A stretch of DNA of 64,000 nucleotides from Endozoicomonas euniceicola (lineage in GTDB: Bacteria > Pseudomonadota > Gammaproteobacteria > Pseudomonadales > Endozoicomonadaceae). The stretch lies in contig NZ_CP103300.1 in the NCBI RefSeq assembly GCF_025562755.1, positions 186,001 to 250,000 on the forward strand, written 5' to 3'. How positions within the stretch are numbered: position 1 is the stretch's first letter; the number at the start of each line of letters is the position of its first letter. Below the pieces are notes generated by a model. That model had not been told where the DNA came from and searched no databases. It saw only the letters and a list, made by a program, of their open reading frames with translations. Positions 28,147 to 37,550 of this stretch are shown piece after piece. A program made the position numbers and the translations under genes.

Positions 28147-30060
28147 GTGAACGGGTTTGATCCAAAATCTTCAAACGTTAGTGGGCAGTATCAGCAGCAG
28201 AACCAGCCTGAGAAAACTAAAAATGCCCGCGAAATCAATATTGGGGGCAAAAAAGCCAGTGTCAGCAAACCTAAAAAATGGTTACGCAGACTGATATCTG
28301 TCCTCTTCAGCCCCGGTAAATGGTTACGCTCATCCAAGCCCAAAGCCAACACTGCATCACCAGTCCGGCACACGCCAACCCCAGAGAATCAGCCAGCAAA
28401 GGCGGCGGGAACCCCGATCACGGAGCGTACAGCCTCACCAGTAGAAGACAGTGATATAAAGTCATTCATAAACCGTCCCCTGCCAGCACCACCTGAGCCA
28501 GAAGAGCCAGAAGCAAAAGAGTCAAATCGGCCACCTGTACCGCCCCGCAGGTCAAAACCTCAACCCGCCCCCCGGACTCGACCACGGGCTCAAAAGCCAC
28601 AGACGCAGACAACAAGTCCGGCAGACCTGACCCAGCCTGATTCACTGGAAGCGTTTTCCGGGCATTTTACCAAAGGTGACTATCTCGGTTCTGACAACAA
28701 CACTGACAGGAACGTAGCCAAACAACACCTGCGAAATTTTGCTAAAGACCAACTCCGGCCTGACAATAGAAACGAGGTATATAAGCAACTACCTGCTGAT
28801 GCAAAAACACTGGTGCAGGAAGTCTATGCAGAAAAGAAAGTAAAGGAAGAACTGGACAAATTGCCAACCGGTTCCAGACAGGAACTTCAGGCGTTACGCT
28901 CCAAACTGGCAAAACTCTTCAAAAACGCCGCAGGAGGAAAAGTTAATCAAACCAACCAGCTCCTTGTGAAAGAGCTTGACCGCCAGCTTTTTACCGCAAA
29001 ATGCTCAGCAGCCTATCAGGCTGCGAATCTAACCCCCGACCATCTCCAGAAACAGTTTCCCAACTTAGCCAGGCGGGAAGCACTTTCTACCAATGATGAA
29101 CGAAAAGTTTTCGATCATTACAGAGAACTACGACAAAAAGACCCAGCCCTGACCAATACCTTTCAAAAGAATACTGCTCAGGGTGATGCCTTCCATACAC
29201 AGGCTATACCCAAATACAAGGACATACGGTGTGATATTGATAGCTGTGCTGGTAGTGAAGGTCACTATGTTCATGCCAATTATGTCAGGTTATCGGATGC
29301 TCCTGATGAAGTGCCGGATATCGCGTCTCAGGGACCTACTGAAAAAAACATCCACCACTTTGCCCATATGGTAAACGATACCGACTCCAAACTGTCGGTC
29401 TGTCTGGTCAGCAAGAAAGAGCTGGACTCCAAGGATACAAGTCCAAAAAAATATACGATAAGTCTCGGCCCCAAAGACGTTGGCAGGACAACAGATTACG
29501 ACGGTGTGGCGGTTAAGCTGGCAGACCAGTACTTTATAGACCCCGATGCAGAAGGTAACCACAACGTTCGTATTGATAAGTTAGAAATCAATGGAAAAAC
29601 CCATTTCCGTGTCTACGATACCGGCTGGGAAGACCATACCTCAGGAACACCATCCAGACTGGCAGCCCTGTCCGTTCTGGTCGAGCAGTTGAAACAGGAA
29701 CCGGAACTCTCAGGCTCTGAAAGCAGCCCAATGGTTGTTAACTGTAATGCGGGGGTTGGACGCACCGGCACGTTCATTACTCTCAGTAAAAGCACCCGGT
29801 CTTATTTGAACAGTGGTACAGTTAATACCGACCTTGACCCTGCCCTTCACAAGGCCAGGGAAACTCGCAATGCGTTTGTCCAAACCGCTGGGCAGTACAA
29901 CGTCCTGAAAGCCCTGCATCAGGATTTGCCTGCGGTACTTGACCCGTTAATTAACGCCGCCGGGCTGGAAATCAAAAATCCCCCGGACCAGAATGACACT
30001 ACTACAGGAAATGATGAGACCTATGTCAATTCCGAAGCAATACGTAAGGCCCGAAAATAA
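28147..30060 (+). CDS. Effector-like protein tyrosine phosphatase with proline-rich N-terminus
   Basis: 637 residues from GTG 28147, with AGGAG six bases upstream. Residues 1-160 are basic and proline-rich, with an SH3 class I ligand (Arg110 in RPLPAPP) and a class II ligand (RPPVPPRR, 128-135). The C-terminal third is a classical PTP domain: P-loop NCNAGVGRTGT with Cys533 and Arg539, and general acid Asp496 in a GWED loop in place of WPD. The usual His before Cys is Asn. The tail has TYVNS (Tyr626), a pYxN-type Grb2 motif if phosphorylated. No signal peptide. Known comparators are YopH and SptP, which dephosphorylate host signalling proteins. Inference: a host-directed effector. No linked secretion genes. 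Confidence 0.75.
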   Translation: MNGFDPKSSNVSGQYQQQNQPEKTKNAREINIGGKKASVSKPKKWLRRLISVLFSPGKWLRSSKPKANTASPVRHTPTPENQPAKAAGTPITERTASPVEDSDIKSFINRPLPAPPEPEEPEAKESNRPPVPPRRSKPQPAPRTRPRAQKPQTQTTSPADLTQPDSLEAFSGHFTKGDYLGSDNNTDRNVAKQHLRNFAKDQLRPDNRNEVYKQLPADAKTLVQEVYAEKKVKEELDKLPTGSRQELQALRSKLAKLFKNAAGGKVNQTNQLLVKELDRQLFTAKCSAAYQAANLTPDHLQKQFPNLARREALSTNDERKVFDHYRELRQKDPALTNTFQKNTAQGDAFHTQAIPKYKDIRCDIDSCAGSEGHYVHANYVRLSDAPDEVPDIASQGPTEKNIHHFAHMVNDTDSKLSVCLVSKKELDSKDTSPKKYTISLGPKDVGRTTDYDGVAVKLADQYFIDPDAEGNHNVRIDKLEINGKTHFRVYDTGWEDHTSGTPSRLAALSVLVEQLKQEPELSGSESSPMVVNCNAGVGRTGTFITLSKSTRSYLNSGTVNTDLDPALHKARETRNAFVQTAGQYNVLKALHQDLPAVLDPLINAAGLEIKNPPDQNDTTTGNDETYVNSEAIRKARK

Positions 30061-30096
30061 ACCATTCAGGTCGAAATCAATAGCCCCCCACATTTT

Positions 30097-30126
30097 TCAG
30101 GTACAGGTTTTAATCCCTGTACCTGA
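30097..30126. terminator. Hairpin between convergent PTP gene and dinG
   Basis: Perfect 11-bp stem tcaggtacagg / cctgtacctga with an 8-nt loop, in the 74-bp convergent gap. No T-tract follows on either strand, so strength is uncertain; it could stop both genes. Confidence 0.55.
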
Positions 30127-30134
30127 CTTCCGCT

Positions 30135-32285
30135 TCACAACACAGCGTGCTCTATTTCCTGCTTAAAAGGCGGAAGAGAATTGAGAATCATCCGACCATA
30201 ACGCTGAGTGACCACCCGCCGGTCCATCAGGGTAATCCGCCCGGTATCCTGCTCTGTCCGCAACAGACGACCACAGGCCTGTACCAATTTGATTGCCGCG
30301 TCCGGCACCGTAATTTCCATAAACGGGTTACGTCCCTGGGCTTCCAGCCAATCAGCCAGTGCCGCTTCCACAGGATCATCTGGCACCGCAAACGGAATTT
30401 TGGCAATGACCACGTGCTCACAGTACTCTCCGGGCAGATCGATCCCTTCTGCCAGGCTGGCCAGACCAAACAAAATGCTGGTGTTACCTTCATCAATGTT
30501 TTTACGATGTAATTTCAGCAGCTCCTGCCGGGAGTAATCATCCTGCAACAGAATCTGGTCACGCTGATCCTGATCCAGTCCGTAATACACGTCATTCATC
30601 TGTCTTCTGGAAGAAAACAGCACCAGTGAACCTTTACTGCCTTCCAGCAACTCAGGCAGTGATTCCACAATTTCTTCCGTATGGGCATCGCTGTCACGGG
30701 GGTTAGACGCCATAGCAGGTATCACCAGCCGGGCGGCGGTTGCATGTTGAAAAGGGCTGGGCACAATCACGCATTTAGATTCAGAAGGGATGCCTGAACG
30801 CATACGAAAACGGTTAAAGTTCCCCAGCGCCGCCAGCGTTGCAGACGTAACAATCGAAGCATAACCAGGATTCCACAAGGTCTGCCACAAGGTCATAGAC
30901 GACAGAATAGGGCTGCTGAACAGCTCCAGTTCTTCACCGAAAGAACCTTCCGTCCATTTCACCCAACGCGCGCAGGGCGGCTCCCCTTCAGGATCAGGCA
31001 GTGAGTAGGTCAGCCACAACTGGAACTGACTTTCCATACGCATCTGCATGGCACCAATTTCCGGGTACAACTGCTCAGCCTGCCAGCGGTCAATGCCCGG
31101 TACATCACCATCCATCGCATCGTTCAGGTCTTTAGCCACCTTTTCCAGCAGGCCACTGCAACGGCTGAAACCCGCTTTCAGCACTTCTGCCTGCTGACGA
31201 ATAGCGGCCGGCACGACCCCTTCAGGAAAACGGTACACAGCCACCGTTAAATCACCCTGAACCCTGGGTTCGAAAGTCGCTTCCCTGTGCAACATCTGTC
31301 GTGCATGACCTAAAGCATTCACCAGCTGGTCAAACTCTGGCTGCAATTTTTCCAGCCGCTCTCCCAGTTCACCGGGCAAGGCATTTTGTCCCAGCACCTT
31401 TTGTAGATGTTTACCAGCTTTTTCCAGCCAGCTGGCCGTTCCCTTTAAACGGCCATGACAGGCAAAGTGATCAATGGCCTTATCCGGCAGATGATGGCCT
31501 TCGTCAAAAATGTAAATACAGTCTTTTGGGTCAGGCAGAATCGCACCACCGCCCAGGGCCAGGTCCGCCAGCACCAGGTCGTGGTTGGTCACCACCACAT
31601 CGGCCTGCTCCAGGTCATTGCGAGCCTTATAAAACGGGCACTGTTTAAAATAGCCACAGCGTCTGCCACTGCACTGGGCGTGGTCGGTGGTGATCAAACG
31701 CCACTGCTGATCTTCCAGAGCTTCAGGCCAGCTGTCCCGGTCACCCTGCCATTTCGAAGCGGCAAACTCTTCCAACATATGCTGATAGAGCTTCAAAGTG
31801 GTTTCATCCTGTTGCCCTGACTGACCTTCACCGGCAAACATATCCATCAGGGAAGCCACTGACTGTTCTTCCTGCAGCAGTCGGTCCAGCTTGCTAAGAC
31901 AGGCATAACGCCCTCGCCCCTTTGCCAGAGTAAAGGAAAACTTCAAACCGGTTTTAAGGATAATATCCGGCAGGTCTTTGCTGATAATCTGCTCTTGCAG
32001 GGTCACAGTGGCCGTGGAGATGACCAGCCTTTTACCGGCTGCCTTTGCCATGGCCACCGCTGGAATAACATAGCCAACGGTTTTACCGGTGCCAGTACCG
32101 GCTTCAATAACAGTAACAGACGGATCAGACGTTCTGCGCCCCTCACTGTCGGTATCAATAGCACCCAGAGCCCGGGCAATTTCAGCAATCATCTGCTTCT
32201 GCCCCGGACGAGCCTTGAGTTGCTTACTTTTCAAAAAAGCACTGTAAGCCGTCTGGATGGTTTTTTTCTGGGATTCTTCAAGCAC
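30135..32285 (-). CDS. dinG: ATP-dependent DNA helicase DinG
   Basis: XPD-like 5'-3' helicase acting on R-loops and damaged DNA. 716 residues, the E. coli length. Walker A is EAGTGTGKTVGY, the DEAH box reads FDEGHHLPD, and motif VI is QACGRLLRTEQDTGRI. Iron-sulfur cysteines lie in GRYACLSK and CSGRRCGYFKQC. The GTG start at 32285 is 11 bp after the stop of the DUF1145 gene, so the two are likely one transcript. Confidence 0.94.
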   Translation of the reverse strand: MLEESQKKTIQTAYSAFLKSKQLKARPGQKQMIAEIARALGAIDTDSEGRRTSDPSVTVIEAGTGTGKTVGYVIPAVAMAKAAGKRLVISTATVTLQEQIISKDLPDIILKTGLKFSFTLAKGRGRYACLSKLDRLLQEEQSVASLMDMFAGEGQSGQQDETTLKLYQHMLEEFAASKWQGDRDSWPEALEDQQWRLITTDHAQCSGRRCGYFKQCPFYKARNDLEQADVVVTNHDLVLADLALGGGAILPDPKDCIYIFDEGHHLPDKAIDHFACHGRLKGTASWLEKAGKHLQKVLGQNALPGELGERLEKLQPEFDQLVNALGHARQMLHREATFEPRVQGDLTVAVYRFPEGVVPAAIRQQAEVLKAGFSRCSGLLEKVAKDLNDAMDGDVPGIDRWQAEQLYPEIGAMQMRMESQFQLWLTYSLPDPEGEPPCARWVKWTEGSFGEELELFSSPILSSMTLWQTLWNPGYASIVTSATLAALGNFNRFRMRSGIPSESKCVIVPSPFQHATAARLVIPAMASNPRDSDAHTEEIVESLPELLEGSKGSLVLFSSRRQMNDVYYGLDQDQRDQILLQDDYSRQELLKLHRKNIDEGNTSILFGLASLAEGIDLPGEYCEHVVIAKIPFAVPDDPVEAALADWLEAQGRNPFMEITVPDAAIKLVQACGRLLRTEQDTGRITLMDRRVVTQRYGRMILNSLPPFKQEIEHAVL

Positions 32286-32296
32286 TATCTTCTAGC

Positions 32297-32593
32297 TCAC
32301 CCTTTTCTCTCACAAGTTCTCTCACAAGGGACAGCCGCTTCAGGCAGCTGCTGCATTAATGTCATCAAATGAAAACCGCCAAAAACAGTGATCAAAAGGC
32401 GATCTTTAACCGATAGAGGCGTTCCCACTGCCTTAAAACGTCGTCCAAAAAACCACTGTTCCAGCACATGAACAAACAGCACCAGTGGCAATAGCCACAG
32501 CAAAACAGAGTAGAGAGGTTGGGCAAATGGGATAAACAGGTTGGCTATCGATGCCAGCCAGAACAGGCTGATAACAAATTTCCCCGCTTTCAC
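32297..32593 (-). CDS. Small membrane protein, DUF1145 (YhhL-like)
   Basis: 98 residues with two or three hydrophobic helices (FVISLFWLASIANLFIPF, LLWLLPLVLFVHVLEQWFF, LLITVFGGFHLMTLM), matching the small DUF1145 family of unknown function. The last codons come from a perfect 12-nt duplication (32305-32328) that gives the CERTCERKG end. Just upstream of dinG in the same direction. Confidence 0.7.
   Translation of the reverse strand: MKAGKFVISLFWLASIANLFIPFAQPLYSVLLWLLPLVLFVHVLEQWFFGRRFKAVGTPLSVKDRLLITVFGGFHLMTLMQQLPEAAVPCERTCERKG
32305..32328 (+). repeat. Perfect 2 x 12-nt tandem duplication
   Basis: ttctctcacaag occurs twice with no gap, within the 3' end of the DUF1145 gene. It keeps the frame and duplicates four codons. 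Confidence 0.95.
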
Positions 32594-32948
32594 AATAGAC
32601 TCCTGCTGGTCTTTTTCTGACAGGAAGTGTAACGAATTTATACGAAAGTTTCCTGTTGGTGATTACAACAGTTTCATTAAGCCAGGCTGGGGGCATTTAC
32701 AGAACATTCAGTGCAAACCCGACAGCACTTCCTGACCTGCTGATGACATTTTCAAATAAGTTTCATCATCATTCAGGTTTAGTTCAGCTACAGTTGTACT
32801 GGACAGAGCGATTCACTAATTTTACTTCGTTAACTTTAAAAGCCTCGATCATTTCAACAGCTCTGCTATGAAAGTACTTTCAAACTTTCACTTAAGCCCT
32901 GCTTGTTATTGAGTTGAATTCATTGCTCAACCGTGTTTACAGGAGCGC
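32594..32948. other. Divergent intergenic region
   Basis: Lies between the DUF1145-dinG pair and a secreted-protein gene. A perfect 12-bp palindrome gaaagtactttc at 32870-32881, 67 bp before the secreted gene's start, could be an operator. No gene supported. Confidence 0.4.
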
Positions 32949-34721
32949 ATGACCCCTATGTATCACGAATTCAAAAAACGTTTCTCAATAACTAAACGAC
33001 ACATGGCGCTGTTTGCTCTGTCGACATTGCCATTGATAAATGCACTACCAGGTCGGGCCGAACTGGCAGACTGCTCTCTTATCAGAAAACCCAGTGGCGC
33101 ATCGGTCGGATATGGCCAATGCCCTGTTACTGAGCGCTGTAAAGGAAGTTCTGAATGCATACCAGAGTTCGGAGTAAAGAATAAAGATGGCATCTTCGTT
33201 CCTGCAATACGGGACTGGGGTAGTTCCATGCCCAGCCGGGGAGGTTTGGTAAACCCTGTTGCAGTCGCTGAAAACCCCAGGGTAAGAGGGCAAATCTGGG
33301 TTTTAAACGGTGATGACAGCCTTACCATTTTCTACTGCCCGGGAGTCAAGGATGTTAAATACACACCAGAAAAACGCCGGGACTTGGCATCCTGCCACTT
33401 TATGCACCGTCCAACGGGCATTGCCTTTGGTGGAGCCCCGGTTGATGGAGATGTCCCTGACTTTGAAGGACAGCAGGCTCAAAACCTGAATATAACGGGC
33501 ACCTTTCTTACTACTGGTGGCAGCTGTAATGATTATACTGCCACAGCATTAATGGGGAGCGACTACCACCAACGAACGTGTACCGACTTTATGGGGCCCA
33601 CACTATGGCAAAATGACCTTAAAACCTATGCCATCAAAAATAATGACTTTTATCCGGACGATCTTGAAAAAGTGCCTTTAGGCTCTCATTTAGACATGAT
33701 CCATCAGCAACCCTTCTCAATGGGTGTAGCCTGGGACGGCGAACAAGCCAATTACTGGACATGGGATGAAGGGGCTGATTCTAAATATGGAAGCATCGTG
33801 CTTACCAACATCACCCAAAGCCACGGTTTTGGCGGTCATAAACACAACAGTGCCGCCCTTTACCGATATAAGGGAACCGCCCTGAAAAGTGAAACCAAAT
33901 CCAGCCTCACTATTCCCGGGCAAATGGCCAAATATGGCAATTTACTGATCGTCGCAAACCCGGCGGCAGGTGTGATTAACGTTCTGGACACCCACAGCGG
34001 AACAGAGGATGGCCCCGTAAAACCCGAAGAGGAGTGGCGAGAGAAATACACGACGTATACCAGTATAATCAATGCTGGTTTTTCTGAACTGAATGTCGCC
34101 GGGCTGGTTCTTGAGACGCCCAGCGGTCTGACTATTTCTGAAGACCGGCTGTTCGTAAGCGACGTAGCGACCAGACAAATCCATGCCATTAAACTGGACA
34201 CTAAATCAGGAAACCATACATTGATTGGTAGTATCAATACACCTGCAAAGCTAATTACTGGTATGACGATAGACAACGTAACTGAACGCCTTTGGTTTGT
34301 TGATTCACTCAGCCACACACTTAGCGTTGTTGAGCCACCCTGCCAGAATAAAAGTGACTGTGATTTTAACCCGCCATCACCCTGGGGTGATCAGTGCGCT
34401 CCCGATACCAATGAGAATGGTGTTACCGTTTGGCAAGCCCACCTGGATAAGTCGCAAAACTACAACAACTGGGAAGGCTGCGCCAGATACTACTACCTTG
34501 ATTGTCCGGGAGGTAATGTGCATAAAAATAAAAAGCTTCCGGTATGCGAAGTGAACGGCGGCACCTGGAGAGACGCCCAAGTCACCTGGATTGATGGAAG
34601 AAGCGCCTGCGATTGCGCACCACCTATAAGCGCTCGCGTTTCAGGAGCCAGCCGGACCATGTCCTCTCTCAAGATCCCAGTGGCTATATTATCAACAGTA
34701 CTGGGTTATTTTTTCTGGTAG
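32949..34721 (+). CDS. Secreted beta-propeller-like protein with hydrophobic C-terminus
   Basis: 590 residues; GGAG just before ATG 32949. A signal peptide follows a basic start (MALFALSTLPLINALPGRAEL). The body holds paired cysteines and NHL/YVTN-like propeller segments such as GLTISEDRLFVSDVATRQI and MTIDNVTERLWFVDS. A Cys- and Trp-rich segment follows (about 455-560). It ends in a hydrophobic stretch of about 18 residues directly at the C-terminus (KIPVAILSTVLGYFFW), which would hold it in a membrane. No enzyme motif seen. Function unknown; probably an envelope-bound binding protein. Confidence 0.65.
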   Translation: MTPMYHEFKKRFSITKRHMALFALSTLPLINALPGRAELADCSLIRKPSGASVGYGQCPVTERCKGSSECIPEFGVKNKDGIFVPAIRDWGSSMPSRGGLVNPVAVAENPRVRGQIWVLNGDDSLTIFYCPGVKDVKYTPEKRRDLASCHFMHRPTGIAFGGAPVDGDVPDFEGQQAQNLNITGTFLTTGGSCNDYTATALMGSDYHQRTCTDFMGPTLWQNDLKTYAIKNNDFYPDDLEKVPLGSHLDMIHQQPFSMGVAWDGEQANYWTWDEGADSKYGSIVLTNITQSHGFGGHKHNSAALYRYKGTALKSETKSSLTIPGQMAKYGNLLIVANPAAGVINVLDTHSGTEDGPVKPEEEWREKYTTYTSIINAGFSELNVAGLVLETPSGLTISEDRLFVSDVATRQIHAIKLDTKSGNHTLIGSINTPAKLITGMTIDNVTERLWFVDSLSHTLSVVEPPCQNKSDCDFNPPSPWGDQCAPDTNENGVTVWQAHLDKSQNYNNWEGCARYYYLDCPGGNVHKNKKLPVCEVNGGTWRDAQVTWIDGRSACDCAPPISARVSGASRTMSSLKIPVAILSTVLGYFFW

Positions 34722-34766
34722 AGTTTATAGCTCAACGCTCCACACTGCTAGTTCAGCCCTGCCACC

Positions 34767-34797
34767 CTTTCATGACTCCTGCCCGTGTTCATGAAAG
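34767..34797. terminator. Hairpin between convergent genes
   Basis: Perfect 9-bp stem ctttcatga / tcatgaaag with a 13-nt loop, between the secreted propeller-like gene and ychJ. On the minus strand the stem is followed by an A/G-rich run, and no strong T-tract is seen. Confidence 0.45.
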
Positions 34798-34813
34798 AGT
34801 GTGTCGGGCTGAT

Positions 34814-35290
34814 TTAACAGCCGCAGCACTTTTTGTATTTCTTGCCACTACCACACAGACAGGGATCATTGCGCCCTGGCAACTTTGCCGGAATATCCGG
34901 ATAGATAAAGTACCAGCGTCCATTATCCCGGATAAAGTCTGATGTCTCATGGTGAGCTGACTCACCCGCTCCCTCTTTGAACCATGCCTTGAACTCTACG
35001 ACGCCTTTACTGTCTTCCGTTTGCCCGGCTTCGGTACGGACAACATCAAGGCGCGTCCACTCCGTTGTATCAACCCGCTTCATAATACCGGATTTATTCA
35101 GTCCATCGTGCTGACGGGGCCAGGTTGTTTCCAGCAGGTAAACAGTATTTTTCAGATAATAGGCACAAAAACGTGAACGCATCAGCTTTTCTGCTGTAGG
35201 GGCAGGTTTCCCATTGTGAAATATTTCACAGCAGTGCGAATAAACCTGACCACTTCCGCAGGGGCATAATGATTCGGAAAGACTCTTCAT
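34814..35290 (-). CDS. ychJ: YchJ-family SEC-C motif protein
   Basis: 158 residues from ATG 35290 with AGGAA eight bases upstream; a longer frame to 35311 lacks a site. Zinc-binding SEC-C motifs lie at both ends: CPCGSGQVYSHCC and DPCLCGSGKKYKKCCGC. The middle domain is typical of YchJ (MRSRFCAYYL, then EFKAWF). The cellular role is not established. Confidence 0.88.
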   Translation of the reverse strand: MKSLSESLCPCGSGQVYSHCCEIFHNGKPAPTAEKLMRSRFCAYYLKNTVYLLETTWPRQHDGLNKSGIMKRVDTTEWTRLDVVRTEAGQTEDSKGVVEFKAWFKEGAGESAHHETSDFIRDNGRWYFIYPDIPAKLPGRNDPCLCGSGKKYKKCCGC

Positions 35291-35395
35291 TGACAGGTTC
35301 CTGAACATCAATAACTCAAGCCCGGGGCAGGTTCCACAAACAAGTAGCCGGGTTTATAACAGCTGGCAGAATACCCATCCCCGGGGTGTTGCATA

Positions 35396-36121
35396 CTACC
35401 CATTTTCGCTTGTATCTTCTTCTGCGACCAGTCGCAAGATCTTTTCCATACCACGTTTCATCATAATCGGGTAAAAGAAGTCTCTATCCTGGCCACCAGT
35501 TATTTTCAGAGAGGCACACTCAACAGTATTTTCTCCCGGAATTCTTGTGTCAATGAACCAGCCATTCCTATCCTTTTTTTCAGAATTTATTGGTGGCAAG
35601 GTGACAGCAATATTGGATAGAAGCATTCTGGTCGCTACGATATTAGCCTCGGTTGCGTTGGCAAAGTTATTGACCTTCATCAACAATGCATCCGGGTTAA
35701 AATTGCTGGAACCAATAGCTCCCGCATCTCTTGATCTCCAAAACTCGACGAAGTACGACGTAAACCGAGATTGACCCTCTACATCGACACCTAAAGAGAC
35801 CCTTCTATCAGGTGGAATCATGCAAGTAACCACTACAAATTCTGGTGCAGGTCTTGGGCCTCCATCAGAGGGTTTGGGTTCGATTATTTTAATGGTGCAA
35901 TGATTCACTGACATAAATCCATCAAACGATCCCTCAATAACACAACTACACCCATTTATAAGTGTAATTCTCTCGTACCCTCTGGCTTTTAAGTCAAATT
36001 TACTCAGAAAGTACTGTTGCCTGAACCGGTTTACCCGAAACTGCTCTGAACCGCGAGCCTGAGTAACACCGCTTAATCCTAATCCTTGGCTGTCCTTTCT
36101 TCGTTCGAACCATGACGGCAT
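35396..36121 (-). CDS. Hypothetical protein, 241 residues
   Basis: Not recognised. No signal peptide or membrane segment. Charged N-terminus (WFERRKDSQGLGLSG), then probable beta strands with three Cys residues (INGCSCVIEG, VNHCTIKII, VVTCMIPPD) and a helical C-terminus. Single gene, divergent from the TAXI-TRAP genes. The frame is long, but I see no clear ribosome site, so it rests mainly on length. Confidence 0.55.
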   Translation of the reverse strand: MPSWFERRKDSQGLGLSGVTQARGSEQFRVNRFRQQYFLSKFDLKARGYERITLINGCSCVIEGSFDGFMSVNHCTIKIIEPKPSDGGPRPAPEFVVVTCMIPPDRRVSLGVDVEGQSRFTSYFVEFWRSRDAGAIGSSNFNPDALLMKVNNFANATEANIVATRMLLSNIAVTLPPINSEKKDRNGWFIDTRIPGENTVECASLKITGGQDRDFFYPIMMKRGMEKILRLVAEEDTSENG

Positions 36122-36467
36122 GTCTTACTCCTCAAGGGCTAAAAGCCCTGTCGTAAAGGTAAAGAATGCTCCTTCGTCTTCATATATCGCTATTTATACC
36201 AGACGATTCAAAAAGTCTGACACTCCCACAGCCTTATAAGAATAGATCTGTTTTCCCTCATAAGGGCACAGATTTAAAAACAAAAAGGTAGCTAAATGGT
36301 CTGAAACATTGCTACAAGGCAATTTAATGAATAAAAAAAGTATGATATACAACTGATGACTTGTAATCAGGTTTCAGTTTCCCTGATGATAAAAATGGAG
36401 TTTTTGTGGCAAATAGCCATGAGCAGGAAGTAGCAAAAACGACAATAACCACAACAGAGAATAGCCA
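36122..36467. other. Divergent intergenic region upstream of TAXI-TRAP genes
   Basis: AT-rich. A -10-like tatgat lies at 36341-36346 without a well-spaced -35 box. Probably carries both divergent promoters. No gene supported. Confidence 0.4.
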
Positions 36468-37454
36468 ATGACATTACTAAAAAAATTAAGTATGGCCATT
36501 TTTGGAGCGGGCATAGCGGTTTCTTCCGTCAGCGCCAATGCTCAAACCGTTCAGCAGCAGTTTGTCACCATTGGTACAGGTGGAGTAACCGGTGTTTACT
36601 ACCCGACCGGTGGCGCCATTTGCCGCCTGGTTAACAAAACCCGAAAAGAAACCGGTATCCGCTGTTCTGTCGAGTCTACCGGTGGTTCCAGCTACAACCT
36701 CAACACTATTCGTGCCGGTGACATGGACATGGGTATTGTTCAGTCAGACTGGCAATTCCATGCCACCAACGGCACCAGCAAGTTTAAACCCAACGGTCCG
36801 GATAAAGATCTGCGAGCTGTTTTCTCCCTGCATCCGGAAGCCTTCACCGTTCTCGCCCGAAAGGACGCTGACATCAAGACCTTTGATGACCTGAAAGGCA
36901 AGCGGGTCAATATTGGCAACCCTGGTTCCGGTCAACGGGGCACTATGGAACAGCTGATGGCTGCCAAGGGGTGGACCACCAAAGCCTTTTCTCTGACTTC
37001 TGAACTCAAGTCCTCTGAACAGGCTAAAGCCCTGTGTGATAACAAGATCGACGCGTTTGTGTTCACAGCCGGTCACCCCAGCGGCTCCCTGAAAGAAGCC
37101 ACCACCTCCTGTGACACTAACCTTGTCACCGTTACCGGTCCGGCCGTTGAAAAACTGCTCAACGACAACCCTTATTACCGTACCGCAACCATTCCCGGTG
37201 GCATGTACCGTGGTAACGATGTCGATGTACAGACCTTTGGTGTTGCCGCTACCTTTGTCGCTTCAACCCGCTTGAGCGATGAAACCGTTTATCAGGTGAC
37301 CAAGTCCGTATTCGAAGACCTGTCCACCTTCAAGCAGATGCACCAGGCATTTGGCACCCTGAAGAAGGAGGAAATGATCTCTGACGGCCTTTCCGCCCCT
37401 CTGCACGAAGGCGCAAAACGCTACTTTATGGAAGCAGGCCTGATCAAGAAGTAA
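36468..37454 (+). CDS. TAXI-family TRAP transporter solute-binding protein
   Basis: Periplasmic receptor that hands its ligand to the TRAP permease. 328 residues with signal peptide (LSMAIFGAGIAVSSVSANAQ) and the TAXI signature IGTGGVTGVYYPTGGAICRLVN, then STGGSSYNLNTIRAGDMDMG. TAXI proteins bind small organic acids such as glutamate or 2-oxoglutarate; the ligand here is not evident. Followed after 96 bp by the fused permease, with a hairpin between them that probably lowers permease expression. Confidence 0.93.
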   Translation: MTLLKKLSMAIFGAGIAVSSVSANAQTVQQQFVTIGTGGVTGVYYPTGGAICRLVNKTRKETGIRCSVESTGGSSYNLNTIRAGDMDMGIVQSDWQFHATNGTSKFKPNGPDKDLRAVFSLHPEAFTVLARKDADIKTFDDLKGKRVNIGNPGSGQRGTMEQLMAAKGWTTKAFSLTSELKSSEQAKALCDNKIDAFVFTAGHPSGSLKEATTSCDTNLVTVTGPAVEKLLNDNPYYRTATIPGGMYRGNDVDVQTFGVAATFVASTRLSDETVYQVTKSVFEDLSTFKQMHQAFGTLKKEEMISDGLSAPLHEGAKRYFMEAGLIKK

Positions 37455-37478
37455 TTCTTGTCCGTCAATCATGCAATG

Positions 37479-37504
37479 GCAAAGCCCGGTTAACCGGGTT
37501 TTGC
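37479..37504 (+). terminator. Intercistronic hairpin between TAXI receptor and permease
   Basis: gcaaagcccgg / ccgggttttgc, 11 pairs with one G-T wobble, loop ttaa. The T-run lies inside the 3' arm, so termination is probably partial. Such hairpins let a binding protein exceed its permease. Confidence 0.6.
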
Positions 37505-37550
37505 TGCCGTTTGCGAGTATCATTGGTTAACGTTCAGGTCAGGTATTCCC

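Noticed and set aside
34660..34721. GPI-anchor-like tail on the secreted propeller protein
   Set aside because: Bacteria lack the GPI pathway and no small-residue cleavage site is clear; treated as a membrane anchor.
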